Source: Streptomyces cinnamoneus
GTDB lineage: Bacteria > Actinomycetota > Actinomycetes > Streptomycetales > Streptomycetaceae
Direction: 5' to 3'
DNA: 64,000 nucleotides
Assembly: GCF_014650495.1 (NCBI RefSeq)
Contig: NZ_BMVB01000014.1
Location: 90,065-154,064 of the forward strand
Below, piece after piece: positions 25,508 to 33,210 of this stretch (its first letter is position 1; every line of letters starts with the position of its first letter). A model generated the notes under the pieces. That model saw only the letters and a program-made list of their open reading frames with translations, was not told where the DNA came from and ran no database searches. A program made the position numbers and the translations under genes.

Positions 25508-26433
25508 CCGAGTTCGAGCACCGCCTTGCCGTGGAGCCGGCGGCCGAGCAGGGCCTCGGCTGCTTCGGCTGCCTTTTCCCAGCTCCCCCGCCAGGAGATC
25601 TGCGGGTCGAGGTCACCGGCGGCGACCCGGGCGGAGAGCCAGGTGAGGTCGGGGCCCAGACCGGTGCAGGCCGTCAGGAAGAACGTGACGATCGACCGGT
25701 CGTGGCGCCCCTGGTCGCCGAAGAAGGCGCCGAACGGAAAGACCTCGTCCTCACCCGACGCGTGCCCCACGGCCACGAGCGTGCCCCCCTCGCCCAGCTT
25801 CTCGTAGGCGTCGACGAGCCGGCGGCCGCCCACCAGCTCCACGATGCCGTCCACCGGTGCGCCGAGCGCCGCGGGCCCGGCGATCACTTCGTGGGCGCCG
25901 AGGGCGCGCAGGCCCTCACCGTGTGCCGCGGGGTCCGCGGCGCAGGCGACGACGTGCGCGCCGCCGAGCCGGGCGAGCTGGACCGCGTACCGCCCGACGC
26001 CGCCGGTTGCCCCCGTGATCAGTACCCGCCTGCCGAGGATCGGGCCCAGACGGTGCAGGGCGCGCAGGGCGCTGGCGGCCGCGACGGGGACCGTGCTGAT
26101 CGCTCCGGCGTCGGCGCCCGCGGGGACCGTGCCGATCATGCCGGTGTCCACGGCACGGAGTTCGGCCCAGGCCCCGTCCGGGGCCAGTGTCACCACCGGG
26201 GTGCCCACGGCAGGGCCCGAGCCGTCCGCTGCGGCCTGCACCACGACGCCGGCCGCGTCCCAGCCGAGCACGGCTCCGTCGGGCGCGTTCTCCAGGCCGT
26301 ACTTGACCTCGCCGTGGTTGAACGACGTCGCGGCCACCCGGATCAGGGCCTGGTGGGGCGCCGGCACGGGGTCGGGCACCTGTCCCAGGCGCAGTCCGGC
26401 GGGAACGGAGCGGTCGACGAGCAGAGCGCGCAT
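25504..26433 (-). CDS. MDR-family NADPH quinone-type reductase
   Basis: This 309-residue protein is of the zinc-free medium-chain dehydrogenase/reductase family. It has an N-terminal GroES-like domain (ATSFNHGEVKYG, LGWDAAGVV) and a Rossmann domain with VLITGATGGVGRYAVQLARL near residue 135. The zinc cysteines of alcohol dehydrogenases are missing, as in quinone oxidoreductases. It would reduce quinones or enones with NADPH. It is divergent from a TetR gene with a palindromic operator between them, so it is likely repressed by that TetR protein and induced by a reactive substrate. Confidence 0.88.
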   Translation of the reverse strand: MRALLVDRSVPAGLRLGQVPDPVPAPHQALIRVAATSFNHGEVKYGLENAPDGAVLGWDAAGVVVQAAADGSGPAVGTPVVTLAPDGAWAELRAVDTGMIGTVPAGADAGAISTVPVAAASALRALHRLGPILGRRVLITGATGGVGRYAVQLARLGGAHVVACAADPAAHGEGLRALGAHEVIAGPAALGAPVDGIVELVGGRRLVDAYEKLGEGGTLVAVGHASGEDEVFPFGAFFGDQGRHDRSIVTFFLTACTGLGPDLTWLSARVAAGDLDPQISWRGSWEKAAEAAEALLGRRLHGKAVLELG

Positions 26434-26489
26434 GACGGTGGACCTTTCGGCAGGGCGGAGTGACGCTTCGGCGGACGTGCCGGAAACAG

Positions 26490-26526
26490 TTATGCCACTG
26501 AGTGGCATAAGTTCACAAGTGGCATT
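26490..26526. promoter_or_regulatory. TetR operator between MDR gene and tetR, plus extra half-site
   Basis: TTATGCCACT-G-AGTGGCATAA (26490-26510) is a perfect inverted repeat with 10-base arms around one base. A further half-site AAGTGGCATT lies at 26517-26526. It is placed in the 128-base gap between the two divergent starts, so it can control both. Confidence 0.8.
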
Positions 26527-26561
26527 CACGCCTGTGGGGCCCTTGCAGGTACGCTGCCGCC

Positions 26562-27254
26562 ATGCCTGACGCCGAGACCGGGACCACGACCGGAGCCACG
26601 ACCGGGGCCGCGACCGATGCGGAGCGGCTGCCGCTGCGCGAGCGCAAGAAACTGCGCACCCGTCAGGCGCTGATCGATACGGCCCTGGAGCGGTTCACCG
26701 AGCACGGCTTCGACGGCACCACCCTCGACGAGCTCTGCGACGCCGTGGACGTCTCCAAGCGCACGTTCTTCCGCAATTTCACGAGCAAGGAAGACGTGGC
26801 CATGGCGCCGACCCAGGACTTCTGGACGGCCTTCGTCGACGGCCTCGAAACCCGGGCGCCGGACAGCCCCACGCTCCTGGAAATGCTGCAGGACACGCTG
26901 CTGGAGACCCTGGAACGGATGCCGGCCGACGGCTGGGCCCGTCGTGTCCTGCTCAGCCGCCGGCTCGCGGAGAAGACACCCTCGATGGATGCGCACGGCC
27001 TCCACTTCTGCGACCGCACCACCCGTGCCGCGCTGGCCGTCCTGCACCGCAGGTTCGACCTCGGCGGCGCGGCGGACCTGCGCGCGCGGCTCGCGCTGGA
27101 TGTCCTGATCGCCGCGTTCCACCGCGCGCTGGACATCTGGACGGCGCGGCCGGGCACCCCCACGCGCGCCGCCCTCGCAGCCGACCTGCGCACGGCGTTC
27201 GCCGCCGTTCCCGGCAGCCTGACGCTCACCGTGACCCCGCGGAAGGCCGGCTGA
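26562..27254 (+). CDS. TetR-family transcriptional regulator
   Basis: This 230-residue protein has an N-terminal helix-turn-helix domain: RTRQALIDTALERFTEHGFD, then TTLDELCDAVDVSKRTFFRNF at about residues 30-75. A variable C-terminal ligand domain follows. The first 20 residues are a Thr/Gly/Ala-rich leader before the domain. It is divergent from the MDR reductase gene with a perfect palindrome between, the usual layout of a local repressor sensing an electrophile or quinone. Confidence 0.9.
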   Translation: MPDAETGTTTGATTGAATDAERLPLRERKKLRTRQALIDTALERFTEHGFDGTTLDELCDAVDVSKRTFFRNFTSKEDVAMAPTQDFWTAFVDGLETRAPDSPTLLEMLQDTLLETLERMPADGWARRVLLSRRLAEKTPSMDAHGLHFCDRTTRAALAVLHRRFDLGGAADLRARLALDVLIAAFHRALDIWTARPGTPTRAALAADLRTAFAAVPGSLTLTVTPRKAG

Positions 27255-27288
27255 CGCAACGGCCGGCCGGGCCCGGCGGAATCGGCGG

Positions 27289-28200
27289 CTACCCGGCGCG
27301 CGCCCCGGGCACCTCCCCCACGACCGTGGCCATCCGGGCCAGGGCCTCGGCGTCCCTGCTGCCCTCGTCGGCACTGAACACGTGCACGACCAGGCCCACC
27401 TCACCGGGCGCCGTCGGCACGTGCAGCGCCTCGTGGTCCAGGTGCAGCAGCCCGGCCACCGGGTGCCGCAGCCGCTTGCGCCCCGCTGTGCACATCACGA
27501 CCTCGCCCGTGGCCCAGATCCTCCGGAACTCCGGGCTGTGCCCGGACAGTTCGTTGATGAGCCCGGCCAGTTCCGCATCGTCGGGGTAACGCCCCGCGGA
27601 GACCCGCAGCTGGCCCACGGCCTCCACCGCCCTGTCCTCCCACTCGGGGAAGACCTCCCGGCAGGCGGGGTCGAGGAAGAGGTACCGGGCCTGGTTCCGG
27701 TCGCGGCGACCGGGCTCGGCCAGGCCGCCCATCAGTTCGGCGCCCAGAACGTTCCAGGCCACCACGTCGAGGCGATGGTCCGTTGCGAAGGCCGGGAGGT
27801 CGGCCATGGCGTCCATGACGCGCTGCAGCAGGGGGCTCACCCGGGCCCTGGGCGCGGGGCCGCCCCGGGAGCAGGCCAGGGTGGTGAGGTGCCTGCGCTC
27901 CGCCGCGTCGAGCCCGAGTGCCCCGGCGAGGGCGTCGAGCACCTCGACCGACGGCTGGGTGGCCCTGCCCTGTTCGAGGCGGACGTAGTAGTCCACGCTG
28001 ATGCCTGCCAGCTGGGCCAGCTCCTCCCGGCGCAGCCCGCGCACCCGTCGGCGACGGCTGCCGGCCAGCCCGACGTGCTCGGGTGCGACGCGCTCCCGGC
28101 GGGCGCGCAGAAAACCGCCGAGCGCCCGCCGCGGATCGCCGAGCCCGTCGATGCGTTTGTCCGCACTGCCTGTGCGCTCCATGTGGTCCACGCTGTTCAT
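27289..28200 (-). CDS. MmyB-like helix-turn-helix regulator
   Basis: This 303-residue protein has an XRE-type helix-turn-helix (LRREELAQLAGISVDYYVRLEQG) at about residues 55-80 and a C-terminal MmyB-like ligand-binding domain (LLQRVMDAMADLPAFATDHR, then YLFLDPACREVFPEWE). MmyB proteins in streptomycetes are thought to bind fatty acids and to control adjacent divergent oxidoreductase genes. Here the divergent gene at 28299 codes for a quinone reductase-like flavoprotein, which fits that rule. ATG at 28200 is used; an ATG six codons later is possible. Confidence 0.9.
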   Translation of the reverse strand: MNSVDHMERTGSADKRIDGLGDPRRALGGFLRARRERVAPEHVGLAGSRRRRVRGLRREELAQLAGISVDYYVRLEQGRATQPSVEVLDALAGALGLDAAERRHLTTLACSRGGPAPRARVSPLLQRVMDAMADLPAFATDHRLDVVAWNVLGAELMGGLAEPGRRDRNQARYLFLDPACREVFPEWEDRAVEAVGQLRVSAGRYPDDAELAGLINELSGHSPEFRRIWATGEVVMCTAGRKRLRHPVAGLLHLDHEALHVPTAPGEVGLVVHVFSADEGSRDAEALARMATVVGEVPGARAG

Positions 28201-28298
28201 GCGTTCAAGTATGGGTGGCCCTCGCAGTACCAGGATCGCCGATCCGTTGGTTGAACAGGGTGCTGGCTGCTCCGCCGCGGTCGCGGGAACGTAGCCGC

Positions 28299-29090
28299 AT
28301 GATGGAAACCACACCGCAGCAGAAGAAGATCCTCGTCGTCAGCGCCCACCCCGAACCCCTTTCTCTCAACGCCTCTCTCACCGCCTTCGCCGTAGAGCAC
28401 TTGCGCGCGGCCGGTCACGAGGTACGGGTGTCCGACCTCTACGCGATGAAGTGGAAGGCGACGGTGGACGCCGACGACTTCCCCGACCACGCCGGGGACC
28501 GGCGACTGCAGGTGATGGGCGCCTCGGAGCGCGCCACGCTGGCGGGGCGGCTGTCGCCGGACATAGCGGCGGAGCAGGAGAAGGTGCGCTGGTCCGACGC
28601 GGTGGTCCTGCAGTTCCCCCTGTGGTGGTTCTCGGCGCCCGCGATCCTGAAGGGCTGGATCGACCGGGTGTTCACCAGCGGCTTCGGCTACGGCCCGGAG
28701 GTCCCGCCGCCCTACAGCGAGGGCGCCCTGGCGGGGCGGCGGGCGCTGGTGTCGGTGACGGCCGGCTCCCGCGCGTCGGCGTTCTCCGACCGGGGCATCC
28801 ACGGGCGGCTGGAGGACGTCCTCCACCCGCTCCAGCACGGCTTGTTCTGGTTCACCGGCATGGAGCCTCTCGAACCGTTCGCGGTCCACGGAGCGCACGA
28901 CCTGCCGGAGGAGGGGTTCGCGGCGGCGAAGCAGGCGTACGGGCGACGGCTCGACGGGCTCTTCACGGACGAGCCGGTACCGTTCCGCTCGCTCGTCGGT
29001 GGCGACTACGACCACGACATGCGCCTGCTGCCGGGCGTGGAGGTACCGGGGGCGGGCGGACTGGACCTGCACGTCCGCCCGCGGGGCTGA
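28299..29090 (+). CDS. flavodoxin-fold NAD(P)H quinone reductase
   Basis: This 263-residue protein is of the NQO1/KefF family. It has a flavodoxin-like start KKILVVSAHPEPLSLNASL, FMN-binding segments LQFPLWWFSAPAILKGWIDR near residue 105 and VTAGSRASAFSDRGIHG near 155. It performs two-electron reduction of quinones with FAD/FMN, protecting against redox cycling. Two ATG codons in tandem (28299, 28302) are possible starts. It is divergent from the MmyB-like regulator, its likely controller. The glutathione-peroxidase-like gene converges 6 bases after its stop. Confidence 0.88.
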   Translation: MMETTPQQKKILVVSAHPEPLSLNASLTAFAVEHLRAAGHEVRVSDLYAMKWKATVDADDFPDHAGDRRLQVMGASERATLAGRLSPDIAAEQEKVRWSDAVVLQFPLWWFSAPAILKGWIDRVFTSGFGYGPEVPPPYSEGALAGRRALVSVTAGSRASAFSDRGIHGRLEDVLHPLQHGLFWFTGMEPLEPFAVHGAHDLPEEGFAAAKQAYGRRLDGLFTDEPVPFRSLVGGDYDHDMRLLPGVEVPGAGGLDLHVRPRG

Positions 29091-29096
29091 GCGGGA

Positions 29097-29585
29097 TCAG
29101 GCCGGCAGTACGGCCTCGACGGCAGCGGTGACCTCGGGGGCGTCGGGCTCGGTGCGCGGGCTGAACCGGGCGGCGACGGCGCCGTCGGGGGCGATGAGGA
29201 ACTTCTCGAAGTTCCAGCGGATGTCGCCACTGTGGCCTTCGGCGTCCGGCGTGCCGACGAGTTCGGCATACAGGGGGTGACGGTACTCGCCGTTGACGTC
29301 CGTCTTCTCGGTCATGGGGAAGGTGACGCCGTAGGTGGCCGAGCAGAAGGCGGCGATCTCCTCATGGGTGCCGGGCTCCTGCCCCATGAACTGGTTGCAG
29401 GGGACGCCCAGGACCGTGAATCCGCGCGCGGCGTACTGCTGGTGGAGCTTCTCCAGACCGGCGTACTGCGGGGTCAGCCCGCATCGGGAAGCGACGTTGA
29501 CGACCAGGACGGCCGTGCCCTTGTACTGGGCGAGGTTCGCGGGGCCGCCGTTGAGGGCGTCGATTTCCACATCGTGGAGGGACAT
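29097..29585 (-). CDS. glutathione peroxidase-like thiol peroxidase
   Basis: This 162-residue protein has the family motifs NVASRCGLTPQY (peroxidatic Cys35 instead of selenocysteine), LGVPCNQFMGQEPG (Gln and second Cys) and IRWNFEKFLI (Trp-Asn). Bacterial Cys-type members usually use thioredoxin or mycothiol systems to reduce lipid or hydrogen peroxides. Actinobacteria lack glutathione, so a thioredoxin-dependent peroxidase is the safer call. No signal peptide is present. A possible relic of a membrane-protein gene lies upstream. Confidence 0.9.
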   Translation of the reverse strand: MSLHDVEIDALNGGPANLAQYKGTAVLVVNVASRCGLTPQYAGLEKLHQQYAARGFTVLGVPCNQFMGQEPGTHEEIAAFCSATYGVTFPMTEKTDVNGEYRHPLYAELVGTPDAEGHSGDIRWNFEKFLIAPDGAVAARFSPRTEPDAPEVTAAVEAVLPA

Positions 29586-29655
29586 GTCGCTCCTTGCGTT
29601 TCGGTTGGTACGGCTGCTGTACCGGTGTACCGGAATTCCGGTCGATTGTCGCCGA

Positions 29656-29778
29656 TCAGGCCGGCGGCGCAGCCACGGCCCGGGCGCGGACCAGGAGGAC
29701 GACGGGCAAGGCGGTCAGCGGGTGGTGTTTGAGGACCGAGGCGACGCCGAAGGCGAGCCCCAGGGTGCCGAGAACCAA
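29656..29778 (-). pseudogene. possible remnant of a membrane protein C-terminus
   Basis: A minus-strand frame reads LVLGTLGLAFGVASVLKHHP, then LTALPVVLLVRARAVAAPPA and a stop at 29656-29658: 40 residues resembling the last membrane helices of a small integral membrane protein. There is no standard start codon or ribosome site, and the rest of a gene is absent. It lies in the otherwise gene-free gap 29586-29812. Chance is not excluded in GC-rich DNA. Confidence 0.25.
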
Positions 29779-29812
29779 TGTGGGCCGACGGGGCCCCTGG
29801 GAACGGCGAACG

Positions 29813-29846
29813 CTGCGGCCGGGAGCCCCGTGGCTCCCGGCCGCAG
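29813..29846. terminator. perfect 15-bp terminator hairpin
   Basis: CTGCGGCCGGGAGCC (29813-29827) and its exact complement (29832-29846) flank a CCGT loop, 18 bases after the stop of the minus-strand gene at 29865. It should end that transcript. Confidence 0.75.
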
Positions 29847-29864
29847 TCGGCTGTCGATCGGCTG

Positions 29865-30077
29865 TCAGTCGGCGTCCGTGGTGACCTGGAGTGCGGCCAG
29901 GGCCTCCAGGCGTGGCCCCTCGGCCGCGCGGGAGACGTCGGTGAACTCGGCCGGCAATTCGATGTCCCTGCTGCGCTGACCCGCATCCGGTGCGAAGGTC
30001 ACCGGAGGAGCGTCGTCGGCGTACGCGGCCAGGGCCACTACGCGCCCACTGCTGTCATGCGTGACGAAGGCTCGCAT
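29865..30077 (-). CDS. small hypothetical protein
   Basis: This 70-residue protein begins MRAFVTHDSSGRVVALAAYA. A short beta hairpin-like start is followed by a charged C-terminal helix (PRLEALAALQVTTDAD). No signal, membrane segment or family is recognised. It lies 18 bases downstream of the hypothetical gene at 30096 on the same strand and just before a strong terminator, so the two probably form an operon. Confidence 0.6.
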   Translation of the reverse strand: MRAFVTHDSSGRVVALAAYADDAPPVTFAPDAGQRSRDIELPAEFTDVSRAAEGPRLEALAALQVTTDAD

Positions 30078-30095
30078 TTCCCTCCTCGTTTCCCG

Positions 30096-30374
30096 TCAAG
30101 GCGAGATGAGGCCGAGTTCCACGTACCAGATGTACATGGTGTCGCGCCCCGTGTTCCGGACCGTGATCTCGACGAACTGATCGGGGGTGGTGCGACGCCG
30201 CACCTCGGTCACCACCAGGGTGCGGTCCGATCCGGAGGCGTCGAAGGGGTGCGCATTGACCAGTACGGCACTCTGGTTCCATGCGTACGGACCGAAAAAG
30301 AAGCCCCGGGACGTTCCGGGCGCAAATCCGTTGCTGTCGGAGAACTCGTAGTGGAAGTGGGTGACACTGGCCAC
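30096..30374 (-). CDS. small beta-rich hypothetical protein
   Basis: This 92-residue protein uses GTG at 30374; AGGAGG 4 bases upstream decides the start over an upstream in-frame ATG. The sequence alternates strands (VTHFHYEFSDSNGF, RTLVVTEVRRRT, FVEITVRNTGRD, MYIWYVELGLISP), suggesting a single beta-sandwich such as those of lectin-like or jelly-roll proteins. There is no signal peptide. It is the first gene of a likely two-gene operon with the 70-residue protein. The 289 bases upstream (30375-30663) hold its promoter zone and no other gene that I can support. Confidence 0.6.
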   Translation of the reverse strand: MASVTHFHYEFSDSNGFAPGTSRGFFFGPYAWNQSAVLVNAHPFDASGSDRTLVVTEVRRRTTPDQFVEITVRNTGRDTMYIWYVELGLISP

Positions 30375-30663
30375 GCGGCCTCCTGGGGTTTCCACCTCGG
30401 CGGCGGTGATTTCACCGTCTGCACGCCGATGCTGGCAGGCCCTCCGATACGGAGGTAACTCGGCCACCGGCCAACCCGCATGATGTTCCGTCGCACTGAT
30501 GCGACGAATGCGTTCGGCGTCGGCCCGCTATCGGCGGACCATTGGGCCGGGCCGGGAACACCGGGGAGCAGGGGGCGGCCTTGGGTCCGTATTTTCCGCT
30601 TGTCGTACGGCGTATGGGTGTGGCCGAAACCGCACCGCCTGGCACCGCACTTTCGCGGTACGC

Positions 30664-30966
30664 CTAGGAGTGCAGGCTGATCAGCATGACCCCTGCCAGC
30701 GTCATCACCAGGCCGGCGAGGGCCAGGACGACTCCGCGGATGCGGAAGCGCGTCACGCTGGTGCCCCTCGCGAGCGTTGCGGGCGTGCCCAGACTGTCGA
30801 AACCGCCGAGAGTGCCCTGGCCGCCCAGTCGGCGGTAGACGCGTTCGCTCCGGGCTTGGGCGTTCTGTGACAGGGCGGTGGCCACGCCACCGATGTCGAA
30901 GGCGAGGCTGATACCGAAGAGGGCCGCTGCGGCGCCCAGCACGGTGAAGACTATCGGCACGATCAT
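30664..30966 (-). CDS. small membrane protein with two transmembrane helices
   Basis: This 100-residue protein has hydrophobic segments at residues 2-24 (MIVPIVFTVLGAAAALFGIS) and 77-98 (VVLALAGLVMTLAGVMLI). The charged, Gly-rich middle contains SQNAQARSERVYRRLGG. Both ends would face the same side. No family is recognised. It stands alone on the minus strand. Confidence 0.65.
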   Translation of the reverse strand: MIVPIVFTVLGAAAALFGISLAFDIGGVATALSQNAQARSERVYRRLGGQGTLGGFDSLGTPATLARGTSVTRFRIRGVVLALAGLVMTLAGVMLISLHS

Positions 30967-31105
30967 GGCCGGAATCCTACGGTCTCCGCCTCCTGCACCA
31001 GGCTCCCCCGGTGGCCCCGGGTCGCCGCCGCGACGGGCGCGGGGCAGGTCGGCCGCCCGACCGGGCGGCGACCGGGGCGGTCACCAGGGGACGCCGGCCG
31101 GTGGG

Positions 31106-31420
31106 TCAGCAGGTGACGACCTTGCCGTAGGAGCCCCTCCCCCAGTGCCATTCCCACTGGTAACCGGGCTGGTAGGTGAGGCAGCGCGAGTCAGGGCCCC
31201 AGTCGATGACGACCTTGAGGTGCATCACCTCCCGACAGGTGTTGGTCACCTTCACGTACTTCTCGTGCTTGATGACGTCCCGCGTGACGCAGGCGGGGGC
31301 CGTCCCCGTCACCTTGACCGCCGCGGGTTCGGCCGCCGTGGCCGGTGGGGCCATGACCAGGCCGCTGCCCAGGACGGCAGTGGCCATGATGCCGAGGGCG
31401 GCGCTCTTGCAGATCTTCAT
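31106..31420 (-). CDS. secreted alpha-amylase-inhibitor-like (tendamistat-fold) protein
   Basis: This 104-residue protein has a signal peptide (MKICKSAALGIMATAVLGSG, cleavage near ATAA). The mature part of about 74 residues has four cysteines in the tendamistat order: PACV, NTCR, SRCLTYQPG and a terminal VVTC. The flanking segments PACVT and LKVVIDW match the family pattern PSCVT...VKVVYED. The family blocks animal alpha-amylases through a Trp-Arg-Tyr triplet in the first loop. Here that loop reads VIKHEKYVKV, without WRY, so the fold is likely kept but the target is probably different. It lies on the minus strand between unrelated genes. Confidence 0.7.
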   Translation of the reverse strand: MKICKSAALGIMATAVLGSGLVMAPPATAAEPAAVKVTGTAPACVTRDVIKHEKYVKVTNTCREVMHLKVVIDWGPDSRCLTYQPGYQWEWHWGRGSYGKVVTC

Positions 31421-31559
31421 GGTGGTGATCCCTTCAGATCGCGTTCAGGGCACGTCTGTCCCGGCACGGGACCTACCCTGCTGCACACGAAGCTCACCCG
31501 ATGTTGACGCAAGAGTCAGTCTGTGGGGCCGCCTTGTGCGAGTGAAGGGTAAATTCCGC

Positions 31560-32033
31560 CTATGCGCACCCGTCTGCGGAAAAGGTTCCGGGCCGGTGGA
31601 GAGCATCGGGCGCATCGCGGCCGCCGGCCTGGTCCAGGTCGTAGCTGAAGGTGTACGAGAAGGACGGTTCGCCGTGCCTGGCCGTGAAGGTGCCGGTTCC
31701 GTGGAGGCCCGTCAAAGCTCCGGTGCCCGATCCCGGCACGACCTCGAAGGTGCAGTGCACGGTGCCGTCGTCGTCGAACCGGCCGCGTTCCTCGACGACG
31801 AGCGTGCCCTCGCGCCCGTCCAGCCGGCCGCTCAGCACCTCCATGCCCGTGAACGTACCGGTCTTCGCCGTGACGTAGGCGATGACGTACTCACACGCCG
31901 TCTCCACCGCTTCGATGCCCCCGGAGAAGGCGTTGACCACGGAAGCGCGGGCGAGGCGCGGACCGGGCCCGCCCTGCTCGGCAGGCGTGGGTTCGTCCCA
32001 CGTGACGGGCGTGATGTGGCCGGTGGTGTGCAT
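31560..32033 (-). CDS. DUF3224 family protein
   Basis: This 157-residue protein is of the DUF3224 family, with small beta-barrel character: VVNAFSGGIEAVETACEYVI, then GTFTGMEVLSGRLDGREGTL and LHGTGTFTARHGEPSFSYTF. The biochemical role is unknown; members often sit beside YafY-type regulators, and here the WYL regulator gene is divergent, 109 bases away. ATG at 32033 gives the usual start MHTTGHITPVTW. The unit is probably regulator plus target. Confidence 0.85.
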   Translation of the reverse strand: MHTTGHITPVTWDEPTPAEQGGPGPRLARASVVNAFSGGIEAVETACEYVIAYVTAKTGTFTGMEVLSGRLDGREGTLVVEERGRFDDDGTVHCTFEVVPGSGTGALTGLHGTGTFTARHGEPSFSYTFSYDLDQAGGRDAPDALHRPGTFSADGCA

Positions 32034-32142
32034 GGGCACGGGCGTCCTCTCGATCGGTCGCACGCGCAGGTGCGCGGCGGTGTGCACCCAGCCTGACCGC
32101 CCTACCCGACACCTTCTGTCAGGTACACGAGAGAATTCCGCC

Positions 32143-33114
32143 ATGCGCGCCGACCGACTTCTCCGCCTGCTCCTGCTGCTCCAGAACCGCGGGCGCATGA
32201 CGGCCACCGAGCTTGCCGCCGAGCTGGAGGTGTCGGTCCGTACGGTCTACCGGGACATCGAGGCGCTCCAGGCGTCGGGCGTCCCGGTCTGCGCCGAGCG
32301 CGGGCCCGACGGCGGCTACCGCCTGATGGACGGCTACCGCACACGGCTGACGGGGCTCACCGACGCCGAGGCCGACGCGCTGTTCCTCGCCGGAGCGCCC
32401 GGCCCCGCCCGTGAACTGGGCCTCGGCGCCGTACTGGCGACCGCCCAGCTGAAGCTGCAAGCCGCCCTCCCGAGCGGGGCGGCCGAGCGCACCCGGCGCG
32501 TCCAGGACCGCTTCCACCTCGACGCGCCGGCTTGGTTCCGCGACAGCGACCCGGTCGCGCATCTGGGGCCCGTCGCGCAGGCAGTGTGGGAACAGCGGGT
32601 GCTGCGCGTGCACTACCGGCGCTGGAGCGGCGAGATCCACCGCGAAATGCACCCGCTCGGCCTCGTCCTCAAAAGCGGCATCTGGTACCTGGTGGCCCGC
32701 ACCGACGACACCGTACGGACCTACCGGATATCGAGGCTCGTGGCCGTGGAGGTCACGGACACGGTCTTCGAGCGGCCCACCGACTTCGATCTGGCCGCCC
32801 ATTGGCAGGAATCCTCCCGGCGCCTGGAAGCCACGTTCCACCAGGGGACTGCGCACCTGCGGATTTCTCCCCGGGCACAACGGCTGTTGCCCGTGCAGTT
32901 CGGAAACGCCGGCTCCCGAGCCCTGGACAGCGCAGGGCCGCCGGACGACGAGGGCTGGGTGCGGGTGGACATGCCGGTCGAGTCGCCCACCGTCGCGGTC
33001 GGCGACCTGCTCAGACTCGGCACGGAGGCAGAGGTCATCGGCCCGCCCGCCCTACGACGGGCCGTCGCCGAGGCCGTGACCGTCCTGGCCGACCGCTATG
33101 CAGGGACACCCTGA
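32143..33114 (+). CDS. YafY-type transcriptional regulator (HTH_11 and WYL domains)
   Basis: This 323-residue protein has an N-terminal DeoR/HTH_11 helix-turn-helix (MRADRLLRLLLLLQNRGRMT, LEVSVRTVYRDIEALQASG) and a central WYL domain (LVLKSGIWYLVARTDDTVRT) near residue 190. A C-terminal WCX extension follows. WYL domains bind ligands or nucleic acids. It is divergent from the DUF3224 gene, the probable target. ATG at 32143 starts the domain directly. Confidence 0.9.
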   Translation: MRADRLLRLLLLLQNRGRMTATELAAELEVSVRTVYRDIEALQASGVPVCAERGPDGGYRLMDGYRTRLTGLTDAEADALFLAGAPGPARELGLGAVLATAQLKLQAALPSGAAERTRRVQDRFHLDAPAWFRDSDPVAHLGPVAQAVWEQRVLRVHYRRWSGEIHREMHPLGLVLKSGIWYLVARTDDTVRTYRISRLVAVEVTDTVFERPTDFDLAAHWQESSRRLEATFHQGTAHLRISPRAQRLLPVQFGNAGSRALDSAGPPDDEGWVRVDMPVESPTVAVGDLLRLGTEAEVIGPPALRRAVAEAVTVLADRYAGTP

Positions 33115-33210
33115 ACACGCCAGGCTGTCCCTGCCCCACCCCGCGCGTCCGTTCCGTTGCGCACAACTCCCCGGCTGAGAGCCGAAGGCTCCTCCCTGAG
33201 AAGGAGTGAC

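Noticed and set aside
30375..30467. Upstream ATG extension of the 92-residue protein to 123 residues
   Set aside because: The GTG at 30374 has an AGGAGG site at proper distance, while the extension is Arg-rich and lacks a ribosome site.
33160..33210. TPP-riboswitch-like words (CTGAGA, CCTGAG) upstream of the M6 protease gene
   Set aside because: The spacing and the remaining conserved parts of a THI box are absent, and the space is too short; the CCTGAG-AAGGAG part is simply the ribosome site region.
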